Shown here one piece after another: positions 5,674 to 6,250 of a stretch of DNA of 6,250 bases. This DNA comes from Caldifarciminota bacterium (GTDB lineage: Bacteria > Hydrothermota > Hydrothermia > S141-80): positions 1 through 6,250 of the forward strand of contig WFYF01000322.1 in NCBI GenBank assembly GCA_015490255.1, given 5' to 3'. The notes beneath the pieces are model-generated. The model worked only from the letters and a program-made list of their open reading frames with translations, was not told the DNA's origin and made no database searches. How positions within the stretch are numbered: position 1 is the stretch's first letter; each line of letters begins with the position of its first letter. A program made the position numbers and the translations under genes.

Positions 5674-5702
5674 TTGACGGTGCGGCGATGAGTCCGTACC
5701 CT
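5674..5702 (+). promoter_or_regulatory. Weak candidate promoter upstream of cmr1
   Basis: TTGACG (5674-5679), a 17-base spacer and TACCCT (5697-5702). The -35 is close to consensus but the -10 is poor. It would leave a leader of about 150 bases before cmr1. Confidence 0.25.
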
Positions 5703-5725
5703 TCCCCTGCGAAACGGGAGAAGGG
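5699..5725. repeat. Small imperfect hairpin in the cmr1 upstream region
   Basis: CCCTTC pairs with GAAGGG, then CCC with GGG past one bulged A, around a TGCGAAAC loop. It resembles short CCCTC.CC/GG.GAGGG inverted repeats that are frequent between genes in many GC-rich genomes. The rest of 5726-5843 shows no gene or clear signal. Confidence 0.55.
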
Positions 5726-5855
5726 GTTTGGCTTCAAGGACATAGCGGGACTCGCTCCTTGGTGTGTCGCTTGGGAGTTATCCTTGGGTTCCTTTATTCA
5801 GAGTCTTACCATCATTTCCGATTTTCCCGGGCTTTGTCACATAGGGAGGTCAGGC

Positions 5856-6239
5856 GTGGTGCAAGCGCATAAAGAATGGAAATTGAAGGCATGGACACCC
5901 ATATGGACGGGGGATACAAAGCGGAATCCTGCCCGCCTGATTCCCACCGGCATCATGGGCTCCTTACGTTGGTGGTACGAAGTGCTGGTGCGGGGCCTGG
6001 GTGGCAAGGCGTGCGATCCCACGTCGGATGTGCGCTGCCCGGATCAAAACGGCCGGCATTGTGTCGTTTGCGAACTCTTTGGTTGCACCGGCTGGGCGCG
6101 CGAGACTTATGTCAGAAATTGTGTAAAACCTCCGTTTCATCGTCGAGCTGGAAACGGAGGACGAAGAGCTGGTGGAGGTGTTCTCGGGCAGCCCGAACAC
6201 CTGGTGCATCGCGGAGATTCCAGCGGTCCTGGTGATTGA
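5856..6239 (+). CDS. cmr1: Type III-B CRISPR RAMP protein Cmr1, apparently frameshifted or truncated
   Basis: Cmr1 is a RAMP subunit at the 3' end of the crRNA in the Cmr effector, which cuts target RNA. The start is GTG at 5856 with GGGAGG 6 bases upstream; the frame is open to an ATG at 5688 but that stretch has no family likeness. Family features are LKAWTPIWTGD (10-20), the GILGSLRWW-like segment IPTGIMGSLRWWYEVLVRGL (29-48), a cysteine cluster (C53, C61, C69, C72) and CELFGCTGWAR (72-82). After R82 the likeness stops. The remaining 45 codons, to the TGA at 6237-6239, have a poor third-position pattern, and the conceptual product of 127 aa is far shorter than the usual 300 or more. Coding character moves to the next frame from about 6127. 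The gene is therefore either interrupted by a one-base insertion in the AAAA run at 6125-6128, or a true fragment. Confidence 0.8.
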   Translation: MVQAHKEWKLKAWTPIWTGDTKRNPARLIPTGIMGSLRWWYEVLVRGLGGKACDPTSDVRCPDQNGRHCVVCELFGCTGWARETYVRNCVKPPFHRRAGNGGRRAGGGVLGQPEHLVHRGDSSGPGD

Positions 6240-6250
6240 TCAACTGGACG
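6127..6250 (+). pseudogene. Open frame continuing after the cmr1 break (cmr1 remainder or start of another gene)
   Basis: Directly after an in-frame TAA (6124-6126) this frame is open to the window edge and reads NLRFIVELETEDEELVEVF, then a segment SGSPNTWCIAEIPAVLVIDQ. Codons end mostly in G or C, unlike the cmr1 frame over the same bases, so this is the likely coding frame. No start codon with a ribosome site lies at its beginning. Removing one A from the AAAA run at 6125-6128 would join it to Cmr1 without a stop. Alternatively, RFIVELE and WCIAEIP loosely recall HicB-type antitoxins (FxVxxE...WxAEIP), but the spacing is too long and the usual PGxxxxG is absent. Confidence 0.45.

Noticed and set aside
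5683..5720. Hammerhead-ribozyme-like string GATGAGTCCG...GCGAAAC
   Set aside because: The core reads GCGATGA instead of CTGANGA and the GTCC has no GGAC partner, so stem II cannot form.
5771..5798. TTGGGA and TTTATT as a cmr1 promoter
   Set aside because: Both boxes match only 4 of 6 and the spacer is 16; chance is likely.
5688..5855. ATG at 5688 as the start of cmr1
   Set aside because: It has no Shine-Dalgarno site and its 56 extra residues show no family likeness, while GTG at 5856 has GGGAGG at ideal spacing.

Overview
This is a GC-rich bacterial chromosome segment. Ribosomal protein L19 (rplS), sigma-70-type promoters and Shine-Dalgarno sites show it is bacterial. GC-rich third positions, Arg-rich proteins and a Cas6/Cmr CRISPR system would suit a thermophile, perhaps of the Chloroflexota (Thermoflexus/Anaerolineae-like) or a similar diderm-related lineage. 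That placement is a guess and rests on no search.

Left part (1-3471, minus strand): a compact housekeeping block reads leftward from a near-perfect promoter. Its order is rplS, a flavodoxin/NADPH-dependent FMN reductase-like protein, a family 9 (heptosyltransferase-like) glycosyltransferase, an RsuA/RluB-type pseudouridine synthase, and a 3-hydroxyisobutyrate dehydrogenase-family reductase that runs off the left edge. The last four genes overlap by 4 to 10 bases, as expected for a translationally coupled operon.

Middle (3456-5032, plus strand): back to back with the rplS promoter lies a second promoter whose predicted start site coincides with an ATG, so the first mRNA is probably leaderless. 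A 26-bp imperfect palindrome sits between the two promoters and looks like an operator. The plus-strand operon encodes a 77-aa acidic protein, an overlapping nucleotidyltransferase of the AbiEii/MNT-like type (possibly a toxin-antitoxin-like pair), and 15 bases later Cas6, the pre-crRNA processing nuclease, which keeps the Tyr/His/Lys triad.

Right part (5033-6250): Cas6 is followed by a CRISPR leader with a perfect TTGACA-17-TATACT promoter and a small array of four 30-nt repeats and three spacers ending in a slightly degenerate repeat. After that comes about 220 bp of stem-loop modules arranged as two facing pairs, a candidate weak promoter, and a GTG-started cmr1 (type III-B RAMP subunit). 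The cmr1 reading frame appears broken about 90 codons in. The genes suggest a type III-B locus in which Cas6 makes crRNAs for a Cmr complex whose other genes would lie to the right, but with a damaged or truncated first subunit.
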